DNA from: Nitrospiraceae bacterium
GTDB taxonomy: Bacteria > Nitrospirota > Nitrospiria > Nitrospirales > Nitrospiraceae
NCBI GenBank assembly: GCA_919902665.1
Contig: CAKKRK010000154.1
Coordinates: 1 to 64,000 of the forward strand
Reading direction: 5' to 3'
DNA: 64,000 bases
The notes under the pieces were generated by a model. The model did not search any database. It was not told where the DNA came from and saw only the letters and a list, made by a program, of their open reading frames with translations. Each line of letters begins with the position of its first letter. Positions within the stretch are counted from its first letter, which is position 1. The position numbers and the translations under genes are program-made. This document shows positions 9,547-19,840 of the stretch, piece by piece.

Positions 9547-9762
9547 ATGGACACGACAACACTCATTGATCGAGTCAAGATCACCTTGGAGCAAGTGGGT
9601 ACGGACTGTCCGCTGGAAGAAATGATGGACCTCTGTCCTGATTTGACTTGGAATCAGATGTTTCTCGCCATCGATGACTTGAGTAGAAGGGGAGAAGTGC
9701 AGGTGACGATAGAAGCCGACAGGACTTACAGGGTACAGGTCCGTCGTTCTGAGGCGAGCTAG
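9547..9762 (+). CDS. small conserved protein, possible winged-helix fold
   Basis: A 71-residue protein with a textbook ribosome site (AAGGAGG, 7 bases before the ATG). The sequence alternates helices with a C-terminal beta pair (GEVQVTIEADRTYRVQV). With PDLTWNQMFLAIDDLSRRGEV this resembles a small winged-helix module, where helix 3 is followed by a two-stranded wing. DNA binding is therefore possible but unproven. It sits near another small protein and a stand-alone receiver, all on the plus strand. Function unknown. Confidence 0.65.
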   Translation: MDTTTLIDRVKITLEQVGTDCPLEEMMDLCPDLTWNQMFLAIDDLSRRGEVQVTIEADRTYRVQVRRSEAS

Positions 9763-9839
9763 GGCCTGAGTTACGAGTACAGGAGGAGTCCGCTCATCTA
9801 CAGGAGTTGAGATAGTTCCCGGAGGGAACGGAGGTGTGT

Positions 9840-10019
9840 ATGTACATCCAGGTGCTTCAGAACACGGAGGAAGAAAGCGGCACAACCACCCTCAACAGTG
9901 CATGCGCTCATCAGCGTCTTATTGATGATATTTTGACCAGAGGTGGCAAACGCACAGGCAAGGTTCGTTGTCTTGAATGTGGCGCTGAGATCGACGACCC
10001 ATATCGCGGTCAGAGATAA
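9840..10019 (+). CDS. small protein with a zinc-ribbon-like Cys pair
   Basis: The start is taken at ATG 9840, with CGGAGG six bases upstream, instead of the GTG at 9834. The 59-residue protein ends in RCLECGAEIDDPYRGQR, a single CxxC knuckle, with one more Cys-His pair (CAHQR) upstream that could complete a metal site. It may bind zinc. There is no membrane segment and no known family that I can name. Confidence 0.5.
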   Translation: MYIQVLQNTEEESGTTTLNSACAHQRLIDDILTRGGKRTGKVRCLECGAEIDDPYRGQR

Positions 10020-10130
10020 CTAACTTGTTCGAAGGAAGCGTTCTTATTCCAATGTCTTAATCTCCTTCTTCAAGAATTAGGTTGACGATTCTTCTGAGGA
10101 AAGCACCAGATGAACCAATAGGAGTGCCGT

Positions 10131-10595
10131 ATGTCGATAGGTTCAGTCTCTTATACGCAGAGTTCCGTCGCTGACCGGACGAAGATGAAATCTATTCGCG
10201 TGCTTCTGGTGGACGACCACTTCCTCGTCCGTCAAGGATTACGGAAGTATTTGAGCCATCACCTCGACATTGAATTGGTGGGTGAGGCCAGGGATGGGGA
10301 AGAGGCGGTGAAGCTGACAGACCTGCTCAAGCCCGATGTCGTGGTGATGGACATTCACATGCCGAGAATGAACGGTATTGAAGCGACAGAATCCATCATG
10401 CAAAAGCATCCACACCTACAGGTCATTGGCCTCTCATTTTACGTCGGAAGTGGAAATCGAGAAGCATTCTTGGATGCCGGTGCCTGCCTGTTGCTCGACA
10501 AGGGAACGGCGCATACACATCTGCCCCATGCGATTTATCAGGCGGTCGACAAGAGTCTCGATGCTGGCTTGCTCGGTCACCGATCCCTCGCATAG
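10131..10595 (+). CDS. stand-alone receiver-domain response regulator
   Basis: The 154-residue protein is a receiver only. It has LLVDDH, the phospho-acceptor Asp in VVVMDIHMP, Ser in the switch position (GLSFY) and the conserved Lys in LLLDKG. It ends about 25 residues later without a helix-turn-helix. The sequence is closest in style to NarL-type receivers, so it may be a truncated regulator or a genuine phosphate sink or protein-interaction switch. An internal ATG at 10185 (MKSIRVLL) is an alternative start. No partner kinase is adjacent. Confidence 0.75.
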   Translation: MSIGSVSYTQSSVADRTKMKSIRVLLVDDHFLVRQGLRKYLSHHLDIELVGEARDGEEAVKLTDLLKPDVVVMDIHMPRMNGIEATESIMQKHPHLQVIGLSFYVGSGNREAFLDAGACLLLDKGTAHTHLPHAIYQAVDKSLDAGLLGHRSLA

Positions 10596-11091
10596 CGGAA
10601 GAGCCGCCAAAAGGGCGCGCACAATTCTCCTCCAACTCCACACATCTATCCCTTGACCTGTTGTCTTCTGCGACAGTGGTGGGTTTCTCTCTGTCGCACA
10701 TTTCCCCTTGCGCTCAGGCCTACCGCGCTCTGTTGTTGCTCAACTCATGAACGTTCAGCTCCAAAGTCACTCTATCGACCCAACTCTCTGACCGCTCTTC
10801 TCTCTGCACCAACTAGATCTCCGGGTAATCCTCGGAAGCATGGAATGTAACCATGATATCGTTCATGGGAATAGGACGGCTCCACCTAGTCACAGGATGC
10901 ATCCCTTTTCTCGCCCCAGCGCACTCATTTGTGCAATCTTCACAGAGGTTGCTGCTGGGGAGGAGCGTGGGGCCAATCCACCTGCACGGAAGCTCAGTCT
11001 ACGTGATGCCATCAATGTTACCTGCGGGTGTTGGGAGTATCGATATCGCAGTTGAAGCAGGTACTGTATAGACTAGGCATCGAGGATAACC
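10596..11091. other. intergenic, no supportable gene
   Basis: This 496-base gap precedes ackA. The listed short ORFs overlap in several frames and lack ribosome sites. Near 10657-10679 there is a decayed copy (CCTGTTGTCTTCTGCGACAG) of the palindrome at 42155, and a further half-site TGTCGCA at 10692. These may be regulatory, but no convincing promoter follows. Confidence 0.4.
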
Positions 11092-12294
11092 ATGCCACAG
11101 CTTGATCCTATCGGCTCGATTTTGGTGATCAATGGAGGATCATCGACGCTCAAGTTTGCGCTCTTTCGCATCGGGACGGCTCCAGTTCGTGAGCTGACGG
11201 GTTCGATCGATCGCATCGGATCACCGGAAGCAACACTGAGATGGGCGCCTGAGGGAGCCGACACCATTGGGCCTCAGTCGGTAGACGCTCCGAACCATGC
11301 TGCCTGCATTGAGCTCCTGCTAACCTGTATCGCCGACCGGGTGAGACACTGTCCAGTGGTCGCGATCGGACATCGGGTCGTGCATGGTGGCCAGCACTAT
11401 CGTGCTCCACAACCACTGACGCCGGCTGTGATGGACGAGCTGCAGCGATTGAGTTCCAACGATCCAGAACATCTCCCGGGTGAGATCGAATTAATCCGGT
11501 GGTTTGCGCAACGGTACCCTCATCTCCCGCAAGTCGCCTGCTTTGACACGGCATTTCACCGCGACATGCCACGTGTGGCTCGTCTCTTCTCGATTCCCCG
11601 GCGGTATGAAAAGTTGGGTCTTCAACGATACGGATTTCATGGCCTGTCCTATGCCTTTCTCATGAGAGAACTAGAGCGGGTCGGTGCGCCACACGAAGTC
11701 AGCGGTCGCGTCATCATGGCCCATCTTGGCAATGGCGCGAGCATGGCGGCGGTCAAAAATGGACGAGCGATCGACACGACCATGGGTTTTACGCCGACCT
11801 CCGGCCTGCCGATGAGCCGCCGATCGGGGGATCTCGACCCTGGCCTTGTGTCCTATCTGGCTCGGACGGAAGGCATGACCGTAAATCGGTTCCATCGGAT
11901 GGTCAACGCCGAGTCTGGCTTGCTCGGGGTCTCGGAGACCAGTTCCGATATGCGCGATCTCCTTAAGGAGGAACAGAACGATGCGAGAGCAGCCGAGGCG
12001 GTCGCGCTGTTTTGTTATCACGCGAAAAAAGCCATCGGTTCATTGGCTGCGGCCTTGGGCGGCTTGGATACACTGGTATTCAGTGCGGGTATTGGAGAAC
12101 ACTCGCCGACCGTACGAGTGAGGATCTGTGAAGGATTGGAATTTCTCGGTATCGTCATCGATTCTGCGCGCAACGAGGCTGGCGGGGCCGTGATTTCTAG
12201 CGAAGGCAGTAGGGTGACTGTGCGAGTCATTCATACGGATGAAGAAAGTGAGATTGCCCGGTCCGTGCTGGAGATGATCGGAGCCGAGTCGTGA
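11092..12294 (+). CDS. ackA: acetate kinase
   Basis: A 400-residue ASKHA-fold kinase of typical acetate kinase length. Signature stretches are LVINGGSSTLKFALF at the N-terminus, GHRVVHGG, RYGFHGLSY, AHLGNGASMAAV, DTTMGFTPTSGLPM and the late FSAGIGEHS. It interconverts acetyl phosphate + ADP and acetate + ATP in the cytoplasm. The phosphoketolase gene starts 20 bases downstream, so the pair forms a unit that turns xylulose 5-phosphate or fructose 6-phosphate into acetate with one ATP. A fermentative or overflow role is inferred. Confidence 0.95.
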   Translation: MPQLDPIGSILVINGGSSTLKFALFRIGTAPVRELTGSIDRIGSPEATLRWAPEGADTIGPQSVDAPNHAACIELLLTCIADRVRHCPVVAIGHRVVHGGQHYRAPQPLTPAVMDELQRLSSNDPEHLPGEIELIRWFAQRYPHLPQVACFDTAFHRDMPRVARLFSIPRRYEKLGLQRYGFHGLSYAFLMRELERVGAPHEVSGRVIMAHLGNGASMAAVKNGRAIDTTMGFTPTSGLPMSRRSGDLDPGLVSYLARTEGMTVNRFHRMVNAESGLLGVSETSSDMRDLLKEEQNDARAAEAVALFCYHAKKAIGSLAAALGGLDTLVFSAGIGEHSPTVRVRICEGLEFLGIVIDSARNEAGGAVISSEGSRVTVRVIHTDEESEIARSVLEMIGAES

Positions 12295-12314
12295 CGAAGC
12301 AGTAGGAGGGGACG

Positions 12315-14714
12315 ATGCAACGAACAGAGCCGAAGATGTTGAATCAGGACCAACTAAAGAAATTGGACGCTTATTGGCGAGCGGCCAATTATCTGTCGGT
12401 CGGACAGATCTATCTCTACGACAACCCGTTACTAAAGAAACCGCTCGCGCGGACTCATATCAAGCCACGCCTGCTCGGCCATTGGGGCACGACACCGGGC
12501 TTGAATTTTATCTATGCGCACCTCAACCGCATCATCACGCAACACGATCTGAACATGATCTATATCGCCGGGCCTGGCCACGGAGGGCCGGGGCTGGTTG
12601 CCAATGCCTACCTCGAAGGGACCTACAGCGAAGTCTATCCGGATGTGTCGCAAGACGAACAGGGCCTGAAACGGTTGTTCAAACAGTTTTCGTTTCCCGG
12701 TGGTATTCCCAGCCATGTGGCGCCGGAGACGCCTGGTTCCATTCACGAGGGTGGTGAATTGGGCTACTCCCTCTCGCATGCCTATGGGGCAGTGTTCGAT
12801 AATCCTGATCTGATCGCGGCCTGCGTAGTGGGAGATGGCGAAGCGGAAACCGGCCCGCTCGCCACCAGCTGGCATTCCAACAAATTCCTCAACCCCGTCA
12901 CTGACGGTGTGGTCCTGCCCATTCTCCATTTGAACGGCTACAAGATTGCCAATCCTACAGTCCTGGCCCGGATTAGCCACGGCGAGCTGGAGCAACTGTT
13001 CCGAGGCTATGGGTATATCCCCTATTTCGTCGAAGGCCACGATCCGCGGACGATGCATCGGCTCATGGCAACCACACTCGATACGGTTGTGAAGGACATT
13101 CAACGGATCAAGGCGGATGCGTGCAGACAAGGTATTACACGAAGGCCGCTCTGGCCCATGATTGTGCTCCGAACACCCAAAGGCTGGACCTGTCCTCCAC
13201 AGATCGACGGGAAGCGGACTGAGGGTTACTGGCGTTCGCATCAGGTTCCCATGAGCGACATGGACAAGCCGGCACATGTGAAGATTCTTGAACAGTGGAT
13301 GAAGAGCTACAAGCCTCAGGAACTGTTTGACAAGTCCGGGCGATTCAAGCCCGAACTCGCCGAACTGGCGCCCAAGGGGGATCGGCGCATGAGTGCCAAT
13401 CCTCACGCAAACGGTGGGCTGCTGTTGAAAGATTTGCGGCTGCCGGATTTTCGTCGGTACGCTGTCGCGGTGAAAAGGCCTGGTGCCGTTGAAGCCGAGG
13501 CGACCCGCATCATGGGAGCGTTTCTACGGGACACGATGAAGATCAATATGGAGCACCGGAACTTCCGTCTCTTCAGTCCAGATGAGAACAATTCCAACCG
13601 TTGGCAAGACGTCTTGGATATCACCAACCGTGCCTGGATGGCAGAACGCCAGCCCTACGACGACCACCTGGCACCGGACGGTCGGGTGATGGAGATGCTC
13701 AGTGAGCACCAGTGTCAGGGGTGGCTGGAAGGCTATCTGTTGACGGGCCGGCACGGATTCTTTTCCTGCTATGAGGCCTTCATCCACATCATCGACTCGA
13801 TGTTCAATCAACATGCCAAATGGCTCAAGGTCTGCAACCACATCCCGTGGCGACGACCGATTGCCTCGCTGAATTATTTGTTGTCCTCCCATGTCTGGCG
13901 GCAGGATCACAATGGCTTCAGCCATCAAGATCCTGGGTTTATCGATCACGTGGTCAACAAGAAAGCCGAGGTGATCCGGGTCTATTTGCCACCCGATGCC
14001 AATACGTTGCTGTCTGTCACCGACCACTGCCTACGCAGTCGCAACCATGTGAACGTCATCGTGGCCGGCAAGCAGTCGGCGCCGCAATGGCTCGACATGG
14101 ATGCTGCAGTGAAGCATTGCACAGCCGGCATCGGCATTTGGGAATGGGCGAGTAACGATCGGAATAGTGAACCGGACGTGGTCATGGCCTGTTGCGGCGA
14201 TGTGCCCACGCTGGAAACGCTGGCGGCCGTCTCCTTACTGCGGACGTATCTGCCGAACGTGAGGGTAAGGGTGGTCAACGTGGTGGATCTGATGAAACTA
14301 CAACCATCCGCTGAACATCCGAACGGATTGTCCGACAAGGACTTCGATGCCTTGTTCACGACGGACAAGCCGGTCATCTTCGCGTTCCACGGCTACCCGT
14401 GGCTGATCCACCGGCTCACCTACCGACGGACGAATCACAAGAACCTGCATGTGCGCGGGTACAAAGAAGAAGGGACTACGTCAACCCCGTTCGATATGGT
14501 GGTGATGAATGATCTCGACCGGTTTCATCTGGTCGCCGATGTCATCGACCGGATCCCACTACGCGGCTCGCGGGCCGACTATGCCAAGCAGGCCCTCCGC
14601 GACAAGCGCATCGAACATAAACAGTACATTGCCGAACATGGAGAGGACATGCCGGAGATCCGTGAATGGAAGTGGAACTGGAGCCAGAAACCTGTGCGAG
14701 GGACGCGCGGATAA
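12315..14714 (+). CDS. xfp: xylulose-5-phosphate/fructose-6-phosphate phosphoketolase
   Basis: A 799-residue thiamine-diphosphate enzyme of normal length for the family. Recognisable blocks are [37 protein letters not shown], the ThDP/Mg region [20 protein letters not shown], and [15 protein letters not shown]-like text in the middle domain. It cleaves xylulose 5-phosphate (and usually fructose 6-phosphate) with phosphate to acetyl phosphate plus a sugar phosphate. The ribosome site GGAGGGGA precedes the ATG. It directly follows ackA, which uses its product. Confidence 0.95.
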   Translation: MQRTEPKMLNQDQLKKLDAYWRAANYLSVGQIYLYDNPLLKKPLARTHIKPRLLGHWGTTPGLNFIYAHLNRIITQHDLNMIYIAGPGHGGPGLVANAYLEGTYSEVYPDVSQDEQGLKRLFKQFSFPGGIPSHVAPETPGSIHEGGELGYSLSHAYGAVFDNPDLIAACVVGDGEAETGPLATSWHSNKFLNPVTDGVVLPILHLNGYKIANPTVLARISHGELEQLFRGYGYIPYFVEGHDPRTMHRLMATTLDTVVKDIQRIKADACRQGITRRPLWPMIVLRTPKGWTCPPQIDGKRTEGYWRSHQVPMSDMDKPAHVKILEQWMKSYKPQELFDKSGRFKPELAELAPKGDRRMSANPHANGGLLLKDLRLPDFRRYAVAVKRPGAVEAEATRIMGAFLRDTMKINMEHRNFRLFSPDENNSNRWQDVLDITNRAWMAERQPYDDHLAPDGRVMEMLSEHQCQGWLEGYLLTGRHGFFSCYEAFIHIIDSMFNQHAKWLKVCNHIPWRRPIASLNYLLSSHVWRQDHNGFSHQDPGFIDHVVNKKAEVIRVYLPPDANTLLSVTDHCLRSRNHVNVIVAGKQSAPQWLDMDAAVKHCTAGIGIWEWASNDRNSEPDVVMACCGDVPTLETLAAVSLLRTYLPNVRVRVVNVVDLMKLQPSAEHPNGLSDKDFDALFTTDKPVIFAFHGYPWLIHRLTYRRTNHKNLHVRGYKEEGTTSTPFDMVVMNDLDRFHLVADVIDRIPLRGSRADYAKQALRDKRIEHKQYIAEHGEDMPEIREWKWNWSQKPVRGTRG

Positions 14715-14882
14715 ACAGTGAACGGCTCCCGGACGGACACAACTTGCCGTGCATAGGAGCGTGACTCCGGCCGATGATGCTTCTCGATCTCTATGAATTT
14801 CCTCCCACAATATGATATCGAAGGGACCCTATGAAGGGTGTCCAGCTCGCTTCATACAAACATGCCAAAGGAGAGGAAAGGT

Positions 14883-15854
14883 ATGGGCCGGAGGGTGTTG
14901 TTTTGCGTTCGTTGGATTATCGGAGCATTTTCTCTTATGGTTCTGCTGGTAGGACCAGCCTATGCGGATGATTCAGATAACAAGAAGCCGGATGATCTGA
15001 AGCCGAAGGAGCTGCTCGATTGTCGGTATGGGCAAGCCTATGAGAAAACCGATGGTGAAACCATTGGAGAGGCCTTTCCTTCCGACGACGTCTTCCGTCC
15101 CCTGCTGGCGGATCCCAAGCAGCCGCAGTTCTTTGCGACCTGGCGAGCGACGCGATCGCGTACTGACCGCACCTCCTCCAACATTGGGTCCGTGGCGATC
15201 GGAGAAAACTTCGGCTTTTATACGAGGCGGGAAGGATGCAATGGGTGGCAGATCAGCCTGCTCACCGGCATTTTTGCTCAATTCGACTTAGATGAAAAGA
15301 ACGCCCAATTGATCAACACGGACTTTAATGTCGGGATCCCGATTACATGGCGCTCTGGAAATTGGTCCGCACGATTGCGCTATTATCACCAAAGCAGCCA
15401 CATCGGCGACGAATTCTTGGCGGCCAATCCAGGGTTCAAATCGATTACCTTTATTCTTGAGGAAGTGGACGCGATTCTTTCCTATGAATACCGATGGCTA
15501 CGTCTCTATGGAGGAGGCGGGTATCTCGTGCACCGCGAACCAGCAACGTTCGACCGAGGGAAGATCCAGTGGGGATTTGAAGCGAGGGCGCCGTCGATTC
15601 GGACACGGATCTTGGGATCGTTCCTCGACCGGTTGGTCGTCACGCCCGTGCTGTCTGCAGATTTCAAGTCGACCCAGGCACATGAGTGGATCATCGATAC
15701 CAATGTGCTCGGCGGATTCGAATGGTCCCGGACGGGCTCCTTTCGTCGTTTTCGGATCATGGCAACGTATTTCCACGGTTATAATCCCTATGGGCTGTTT
15801 GCGATCAACCAGAAGATCGAATCGATAGGGCTTGGGGCCTACTTCATGTTTTAG
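14883..15854 (+). CDS. DUF1207 outer-membrane beta-barrel protein
   Basis: I choose ATG 14883 because GGAGAGGAAAG sits directly upstream and the translation then begins with a clean signal peptide ending AYA/DD. The 323-residue product alternates short amphipathic strands and ends in Phe (GLGAYFMF), as outer-membrane barrels do. Sequence style (DDVFRPLLADPKQPQFFATW near the N-terminus) matches DUF1207 proteins, whose function is unknown. It lies between xfp and ftsH on the same strand without obvious functional linkage. Confidence 0.75.
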   Translation: MGRRVLFCVRWIIGAFSLMVLLVGPAYADDSDNKKPDDLKPKELLDCRYGQAYEKTDGETIGEAFPSDDVFRPLLADPKQPQFFATWRATRSRTDRTSSNIGSVAIGENFGFYTRREGCNGWQISLLTGIFAQFDLDEKNAQLINTDFNVGIPITWRSGNWSARLRYYHQSSHIGDEFLAANPGFKSITFILEEVDAILSYEYRWLRLYGGGGYLVHREPATFDRGKIQWGFEARAPSIRTRILGSFLDRLVVTPVLSADFKSTQAHEWIIDTNVLGGFEWSRTGSFRRFRIMATYFHGYNPYGLFAINQKIESIGLGAYFMF

Positions 15855-15898
15855 CGGCTCTCAGGTCGCGACCCCCATATTCTTGAAAAGGAGCGAGA

Positions 15899-17704
15899 AT
15901 GATGAATAAAACAACCTCCTTTTCCATTTGGTACGTGCTCCTCGCCATCATGGCCGTGGTGCTCGTACATGATTTCATTCTAGCCCTGAATAAGGTCGAA
16001 GAGCTCCCCTACAGTCAGTTTAAGAGTTTGGTGGTGACCGGGAAAGTGGCGGAAGTCTCCGTAACCAGCCACATCCTGACCGGCAAGTTGAAGGCCGAAG
16101 GCGAATCCAAGGAGCAGAAAGCCTTTACGACCGTGCGCGTCGACGATCCGGACCTGGTCCGCGAACTCAACCAACATGGGGTTACGTTCACCGGTGTCAT
16201 TGAATCCACGTTTTGGCGCGACCTTCTATCCTGGGTGATCCCGGTCGCCCTGTTCGGGGGCATCTGGTTCTTCATCTTTCGCCGGTTTGGCCAGGCCCAA
16301 GGCGGCTTCATGCAGGTGGGGCAATCCAAAGCGAAGATCTACGTGGAGAAGGACATTAAGGTCACGTTCGCGGATGTCGCCGGGGTGGACGAAGCCAAAG
16401 AAGAACTGGGTGAGGTGATCGAGTTCCTGAAGACGCCGGAGAAGTTCACCAAACTTGGCGGCAAGATTCCCAAGGGCATACTCCTGGTCGGTCCACCCGG
16501 GACCGGCAAGACGTTGCTGGCTCGTGCGGTGGCCGGTGAGGCCGGGGTGACGTTCTTCAGCATCAGCGGCTCGGAGTTCGTCGAAATGTTCGTCGGGGTC
16601 GGGGCGGCCCGGGTCCGTGATCTCTTCGATCAGGCCAAACTGAAAGCCCCCTGCATTATTTTCATCGATGAGTTGGATGCGCTCGGAAAAGCCCGTGGCG
16701 CGGGGCCCATGGGGCATGAGGAGCGGGAGCAAACGCTCAATCAGCTGCTGGTCGAGATGGACGGCTTTGATCCTCGCATCGGCGTCATTCTCATGGCTGC
16801 GACCAATCGCCCCGAGATTCTTGATCCCGCGTTGCTGCGTGCCGGCCGATTCGATCGTCATGTGGTGGTGGACCGTCCGGACAAGATCGGTCGCCTTGCC
16901 ATTCTTCGTGTGCATGCCAAACAGGTGACACTGGGCCCCGACGCGGATCTGGAAAACATCGCTGCGATGACGCCCGGGTTCTCCGGAGCAGATTTGGCCA
17001 ACATCATCAATGAGGCGGCGTTGCTGGCGGTGCGGCGCGGCAAGGATCAGGTCGGTTTTTCTGAATTGCAGGAGGCGGTCGAGCGAGTCATTGCCGGTTT
17101 GGAGAAGAAGAACCGCGTCTTGAATAAGATGGAGAAGGAGCGGGTGGCCTACCATGAGACGGGCCATGCCCTCGTCGCCATGTCTTTGCCGGGGATGGAT
17201 CAGGTACAGAAGATCTCGATCATTCCGCGCGGTGTGGCGGCTCTCGGCTATACCTTACAGCTTCCGACAGAAGACCGGTTTCTGATGACGAAATCGGAAT
17301 TGGAGAATAAGGTCGCTGTGTTGCTCGGTGGGCGGATTGCTGAAGAAACAATTTTTGGGGAAGCCTCCACGGGGGCGCAGAATGATCTACTCAAGGCTAC
17401 CGACATTGCGAAAAGTATGGTGAAGGCTTATGGAATGAGCGAGAAGCTCGGTACTATCAGCTTGGAGCGAGAACGACAGTCTCAATTCCTCCAACTTCCG
17501 GTTGCGTCGGAACGAGGGGACTACTCCGAAGAGACTGCGCGTGAAATCGATTGTGAAGTGAGGCGGATCATTGACGAGCAGTACGGACGGGTGAAGTCCT
17601 TGCTGGAGGAGAACAAAGCCGCTCTGCAACAGGGGGCCACACTGTTGTTGGAACGCGAGGTGATTACAGGGGCTGAGCTGAAAGCTATTATGGGGAAGCT
17701 GTGA
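15899..17704 (+). CDS. ftsH: ATP-dependent zinc metalloprotease FtsH
   Basis: A 601-residue membrane AAA protease. The first transmembrane helix is at about residues 9-28, a periplasmic segment follows, and the second helix is near 105-125. The AAA domain has [19 protein letters not shown] and a second region of homology with [19 protein letters not shown]. The protease domain has the zinc site HETGH (the usual form is HEAGH). It degrades misfolded membrane and regulatory proteins. It is somewhat shorter than the typical 610-650 residues because of a short C-terminal tail. Confidence 0.95.
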   Translation: MMNKTTSFSIWYVLLAIMAVVLVHDFILALNKVEELPYSQFKSLVVTGKVAEVSVTSHILTGKLKAEGESKEQKAFTTVRVDDPDLVRELNQHGVTFTGVIESTFWRDLLSWVIPVALFGGIWFFIFRRFGQAQGGFMQVGQSKAKIYVEKDIKVTFADVAGVDEAKEELGEVIEFLKTPEKFTKLGGKIPKGILLVGPPGTGKTLLARAVAGEAGVTFFSISGSEFVEMFVGVGAARVRDLFDQAKLKAPCIIFIDELDALGKARGAGPMGHEEREQTLNQLLVEMDGFDPRIGVILMAATNRPEILDPALLRAGRFDRHVVVDRPDKIGRLAILRVHAKQVTLGPDADLENIAAMTPGFSGADLANIINEAALLAVRRGKDQVGFSELQEAVERVIAGLEKKNRVLNKMEKERVAYHETGHALVAMSLPGMDQVQKISIIPRGVAALGYTLQLPTEDRFLMTKSELENKVAVLLGGRIAEETIFGEASTGAQNDLLKATDIAKSMVKAYGMSEKLGTISLERERQSQFLQLPVASERGDYSEETAREIDCEVRRIIDEQYGRVKSLLEENKAALQQGATLLLEREVITGAELKAIMGKL

Positions 17705-17799
17705 GCGGACGTGATGGCCTTCTTGTGGTTTTCAGGCAATGGTCATCATGAGGCATGGCATTATGTGTGACGGCGTGACGAGTCGAAGCGACTGACGGA

Positions 17800-18921
17800 G
17801 TGAAGCCGGTGGAACAACAGGCAACGATCTCTGTCGAGGACAATGTGATTCACTGCCGGGGGTCTTGGACTCTTCCAAATTTGTCCCATCTGGAGCGGAA
17901 AGGCCGAGCACTTCGATGGCCTGATACCCCTACCGTCCTCTACGACGCCGGCGAAGTGACGGCCATGGATACGGGCGGCGCGCTCATACTGCAGCGCTGC
18001 ATCGACGGCGTGCGGCACAAGGGGCAGCAGACTGCACTCCAAGGGCTGAAACCTGAATTCGACGAGTTGCTCAGGAAAGTAGAAGTCGAGTGGTCTCGAC
18101 CCGAGGGAAGCGGTGCGGGTCGCGGGATGAGCTGGGTGGAACGTCTCACGCGTGCTGTGCAGTCCCGGCAGGTGTCCACGATTCGTGCGCTCGCATTCGT
18201 CGGAGAAAGCACCATCGCATTCGGTCGAGCACTGATACGGCCACGCTCCATTCGGTGGCGGGCGCTCTTGCGGATCGTGGAAGTGGATGGTGTGCGGGCC
18301 TTGCCGATCACCGGCCTCCTGACGTTTCTGGTCGGTGTCGTGATTGCCTATCAGGGCGCAGAACAACTCCGTAAGTTCGGTACGAACATTTTCATCGTGG
18401 ATCTGGTGGGTATATCCCTGTTGCGAGAAATCGCGCCGTTGATTGTGGCGATCCTCATTGCCGGGCGGTCGGGATCGGCCTATGCTGCCGAGATCGGCAC
18501 GATGAAGGTCACGGAAGAATTGGACGCGGTGCGGACACTGGGTATTTCGCCCATGAACTTGCTCGTGCTGCCGCGAGCGTTTGGCCTGGTCATCGCTCTC
18601 CCTCTGTTGACGGTGTATGCGGATGTCGTGGGCGTATTCGGTGGCATGTTGATCGCGTTGGGGGAACTCAATGTGAGTTTCGTCGAGTTTGTCGCTCGAT
18701 TCGAGGAAGCGGTTCCTGTGCGACACTTGCTGATCGGATTAGGGAAGGCGCCATTCTTTGCGGCGATCATCGCCTTGGTGGGCTGTTATCAAGGATTTCA
18801 GATCAGAGGTGGTGTCGACGACGTTGGCCGACACACCACCATCAGTGTCGTGCAGGGGATTTTTCTCGTAATCGTCTTCGACGCACTCTGCAGTATCTTG
18901 CTCAATTGGTGGGACCTGTAG
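17800..18921 (+). CDS. mlaE: MlaE-type lipid ABC transporter permease with STAS domain
   Basis: A 373-residue protein. Residues 1-100 form a STAS-like domain (LYDAGEVTAMDTGGALILQRC), and the rest is the MlaE/PqiA-type permease with several membrane helices and the conserved cytoplasmic loop EIGTMKVTEELDAVRTLGI. It should translocate phospholipid across the inner membrane as part of the Mla/MCE system with the ATPase and MCE protein encoded next. The GTG at 17800 overlaps the only ribosome-like GGAG, so the GTG at 17809 (VEQQATIS) is an equally good start. Confidence 0.9.
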   Translation: MKPVEQQATISVEDNVIHCRGSWTLPNLSHLERKGRALRWPDTPTVLYDAGEVTAMDTGGALILQRCIDGVRHKGQQTALQGLKPEFDELLRKVEVEWSRPEGSGAGRGMSWVERLTRAVQSRQVSTIRALAFVGESTIAFGRALIRPRSIRWRALLRIVEVDGVRALPITGLLTFLVGVVIAYQGAEQLRKFGTNIFIVDLVGISLLREIAPLIVAILIAGRSGSAYAAEIGTMKVTEELDAVRTLGISPMNLLVLPRAFGLVIALPLLTVYADVVGVFGGMLIALGELNVSFVEFVARFEEAVPVRHLLIGLGKAPFFAAIIALVGCYQGFQIRGGVDDVGRHTTISVVQGIFLVIVFDALCSILLNWWDL

Positions 18922-18955
18922 CGGCTATACAGACAGATGTGAAGGGTAGTTTCTG

Positions 18956-19765
18956 ATGCCGTCGGCTACGAACATTGAGATACCGGTGATCGACGTGAGC
19001 CACGTGGCGACGAAGTTCGGACAGGCCGTGGTGCATGAAGACGTCACTCTTTCTATTCACCGGGGAGAAATTTTCGCAATTGCTGGTGGCAATGGGTGCG
19101 GCAAGACCACGTTATTACGAGAGATCATCGGTCTGATCACGCCCTCGGCCGGAACGATTAGAATTCTTGGGGTAGACAGTCGGCAGCTCGAAGAGGGCAA
19201 CGGCCGACCGATTCACCGGCGGTTCGGTGTGATGTTCCAGCATGGCGCGTTGTTCAGCTCGTTCACGCTGGCGGAAAATGTTGCCGTGCCGCTGCGCGAG
19301 CATACGACGCTGAGTGAGGCACTAATCCGTGATATTGTCGCTGCCAAGATTGCCATGGTGGGATTACCGTCGGAGAGTGCCGTGAAGTATCCCAACGAAC
19401 TCAGCGGAGGGATGCGAAGAAGAGCTGCGCTGGCCCGAGCGATTGTGATGGATCCGGAATTGTTGTTTCTCGACGAGCCGACCGCTGGGCTCGATCCGAT
19501 CATCGCTGCAGGATTTGATGACCTCGTACTCTCATTGAAAAGTCTCTTGGGGCTGACGGTGGTGATGGTGACACATGATCTGGATTCACTGTGGCGGATC
19601 GCCAATCGTGTGGCAGTGCTCGGTCGCGGAACGGTCCTGGGTATCGGAACCATGCAGGAGTTGTCCCGATCAGACGATCCCATTATCCGTGAATACTTCC
19701 GTGGCCCACGTGGAAGGGCGGCAAGCGAACAGGCGGCGTGGAACCACAATGGGCCGCACACGTGA
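18956..19765 (+). CDS. mlaF: MlaF-type lipid ABC transporter ATPase
   Basis: A 269-residue ABC ATPase. Walker A is GGNGCGKTTL, the signature is LSGGMRRRAALARA, Walker B is LLFLDEPTAGLDP, and the H-loop is MVTHDLDS. The QPVVL-like region and the GGMRRR form of the signature are characteristic of the Mkl/MlaF group. It powers the permease encoded 34 bases upstream. The MCE-domain gene starts 75 bases downstream, completing the standard order permease, ATPase, MlaD. Confidence 0.92.
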   Translation: MPSATNIEIPVIDVSHVATKFGQAVVHEDVTLSIHRGEIFAIAGGNGCGKTTLLREIIGLITPSAGTIRILGVDSRQLEEGNGRPIHRRFGVMFQHGALFSSFTLAENVAVPLREHTTLSEALIRDIVAAKIAMVGLPSESAVKYPNELSGGMRRRAALARAIVMDPELLFLDEPTAGLDPIIAAGFDDLVLSLKSLLGLTVVMVTHDLDSLWRIANRVAVLGRGTVLGIGTMQELSRSDDPIIREYFRGPRGRAASEQAAWNHNGPHT

Positions 19766-19840
19766 GGCCCATTGTCAGAGGAACACGGTTCGTCTCTGAA
19801 ATTCGAGCGGCGAGATAGAGACGAATAAAGGCACAAAGAG

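Noticed and set aside
10657-10698. Possible sigma-54 control of ackA from half-sites TGCGACA and TGTCGCA
   Set aside because: No convincing -24/-12 sequence was found between these sites and ackA.
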